The notes under the pieces: generated by a model
Database searches by the model: none
Told to the model about the DNA's origin: nothing
Seen by the model: the letters and a program-made list of their open reading frames with translations, nothing else
Shown: positions 63,024 through 64,000 of the stretch, piece by piece
Layout of the letters: each line of letters opens with the position of its first letter
Position numbering within the stretch: position 1 is the first letter of the stretch
Assembly: GCA_021795435.1 (NCBI GenBank)
Contig: JAJYPJ010000008.1
Coordinates: 1-64,000, forward strand
Reading direction: 5' to 3'
DNA from: Pseudomonadota bacterium
GTDB taxonomy: Bacteria > Pseudomonadota > Gammaproteobacteria > Xanthomonadales > Rhodanobacteraceae
Length of the DNA: 64,000 nt
Made by a program: the position numbers and the translations under genes

Positions 63024-64000
63024 CCATCGCAGTGATCCTCCTGGCGCTATTGATGTGGAGCCTCTTGGCCGCGTTCCGGCGGATGGACGCCTCCCACTGG
63101 TCTTTGGTCTGCATTGTATTGGCGGGTGCCTTGGCGTTCGCCATCGCGGATCTGCGCGCCGCGATGCTTGCGATCACACTCACTGCGCTGCTGACATGGC
63201 CATTCAGCATGCCGTCGGTACGCTGCATGCTGTTCAGTGGCCCGTTGCTGGAGGCATTTGCGCGTGCCTTGCCGCGGCTTTCGGAGACGGAGCGAACGGC
63301 CCTTGATGCAGGCACGGTTGGCTTCGAGGCCGAGTTGTTCTCCGGGCGTCCTGACTGGCGAAAGCTCTTGGCGGAGCCGCGGCCGCAGCTGAATGCCGAA
63401 GAGCAGGCCTTTCTTGATGGCCCTGTCGAGAAGCTGTGCGCCATGCTTGATGACTGGCGAATCACCCATGAATGGGCTGACCTGCCGCCGGATGTATGGA
63501 CATTCCTCAAGCGCGAGCGATTCTTCGGGATGATCATTCCCAAGCGCTACGGGGGGCTGGGCTTTACAGCGCTCGCGCACTCGGCGGTTCTTCAGAAGGT
63601 GTCGAGCATCTGTCCGACGGCGTCTTCGACCATCGCGGTGCCCAACTCGCTCGGGCCAGCAGAGTTGCTGCTTCACTACGGAACCGATGAACAGAAAAGC
63701 TACTATCTCCCTCGTCTTGCGGATGGTCGTGAAGTCCCCTGCTTTGCCCTGACCGGCCCGTACGCCGGTTCCGACGCAACGTCCATCCCCGACTTCGGTC
63801 TTGTGTGCAAGGGACCGTGGCAAGGCCAGGAGGTTCTCGGCGTACGACTGACTTTTGACAAGCGCTACATCACGCTGGCACCGGTTGCCACAATCATCGG
63901 ACTGGCCTTCAGGCTCTTCGATCCGGATCATCTGATCGGCGATGCGGAGGATCGCGGGATCACGCTCGCCCTGATTCCGCGGGACACGCCGGGCCTGGAT
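63020..64000 (+). CDS. fadE: FadE-type acyl-CoA dehydrogenase (C-terminus beyond window)
   Basis: Read by hand from the ATG at 63020 to the window edge without a stop, giving 327 residues. Two N-terminal membrane segments (AVILLALLMWSLLAAF; WSLVCIVLAGALAFAIADL) precede the dehydrogenase N-domain with FFGMIIPKRYGGLGFTALAH, SSICPTASSTIAVPNSLGP and CFALTGPYAGSDATSIPD, the FadE pattern. The membrane-anchored N-terminus and these motifs match E. coli FadE (814 residues) rather than soluble acyl-CoA dehydrogenases. It oxidises acyl-CoA in the first step of fatty-acid beta-oxidation. It is coupled to the hydrolase gene. Confidence 0.9.
   Translation, partial: MTIAVILLALLMWSLLAAFRRMDASHWSLVCIVLAGALAFAIADLRAAMLAITLTALLTWPFSMPSVRCMLFSGPLLEAFARALPRLSETERTALDAGTVGFEAELFSGRPDWRKLLAEPRPQLNAEEQAFLDGPVEKLCAMLDDWRITHEWADLPPDVWTFLKRERFFGMIIPKRYGGLGFTALAHSAVLQKVSSICPTASSTIAVPNSLGPAELLLHYGTDEQKSYYLPRLADGREVPCFALTGPYAGSDATSIPDFGLVCKGPWQGQEVLGVRLTFDKRYITLAPVATIIGLAFRLFDPDHLIGDAEDRGITLALIPRDTPGLD

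Overview
The window is 64 kb of dense, GC-rich chromosome that reads as core genome of a gammaproteobacterium of the order Lysobacterales (Xanthomonadales). This rests on gene content and order: an Hda/AI-2E permease/DUF2066 block beside purM-purN, a miaB-phoH-ybeY-corC order, petABC-sspA-sspB, a small ribosomal THX protein, short H-NS-like proteins, and a TonB receptor followed by TPR-sulfotransferases. No rRNA, CRISPR array, phage or insertion sequence was seen. There is one tRNA gene (Asn, GTT).

Layout. 1-2.3 kb: DUF3108 (cut by the window edge), purN and purM on the minus strand. 2.5-6 kb: DUF2066 protein, CDP-alcohol phosphatidyltransferase, AI-2E permease and hda, tightly packed on the plus strand. 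6.2-13.1 kb: a minus-strand block (miaB, phoH, ybeY, corC, DUF4105) interrupted between phoH and miaB by an oppositely oriented two-gene ABC-2 transporter. 13.2-18 kb: lytic transglycosylase, cytochrome bc1 operon petABC, and stringent starvation proteins SspA/SspB. 18-23.4 kb: nadC, a large DUF1631 protein, a Trm112-like protein and purE-purK. 23.4-29.3 kb: sodB, a monothiol glutaredoxin with an unusual active site, an SDR, a MarC protein, an unrecognised 304-residue protein, gltX, a zur-like regulator and a THX gene with a histone-H1-like tail. 29.3-32.5 kb: divergent hutI/hutF. 32.5-40.4 kb: proS, an H-NS-like protein, ThrE-type exporter, NfeD/stomatin pair, darP(yjgA)/pmbA and a DUF4870 protein. 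40.5-47.6 kb: tilS-xseB-ispA (minus) diverging from folC-SPOR-cvpA-purF (plus). 48.1-49.7 kb: ppnN and tRNA-Asn.

The last 14 kb is the least ordinary part. It holds a lineage-restricted beta-barrel-like protein preceded by three helically phased TGTGA repeats, then a 958-residue TonB-dependent receptor closed by a strong terminator, then three consecutive TPR-sulfotransferase genes. I see no PAPS-synthesis gene and no obvious sulfation substrate nearby. This is the best candidate for an undescribed system. After it come GTP-type PEP carboxykinase, a TetR regulator, an alpha/beta hydrolase and a FadE-type acyl-CoA dehydrogenase cut by the right edge.

The window covers several purine genes (purN, purM, purE, purK, purF), folate polyglutamylation (folC), a respiratory complex, tRNA modification and charging (miaB, tilS, gltX, proS), histidine degradation by the HutF route, and fatty-acid oxidation. 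All functional names are inferred from sequence reading; no database search was possible.
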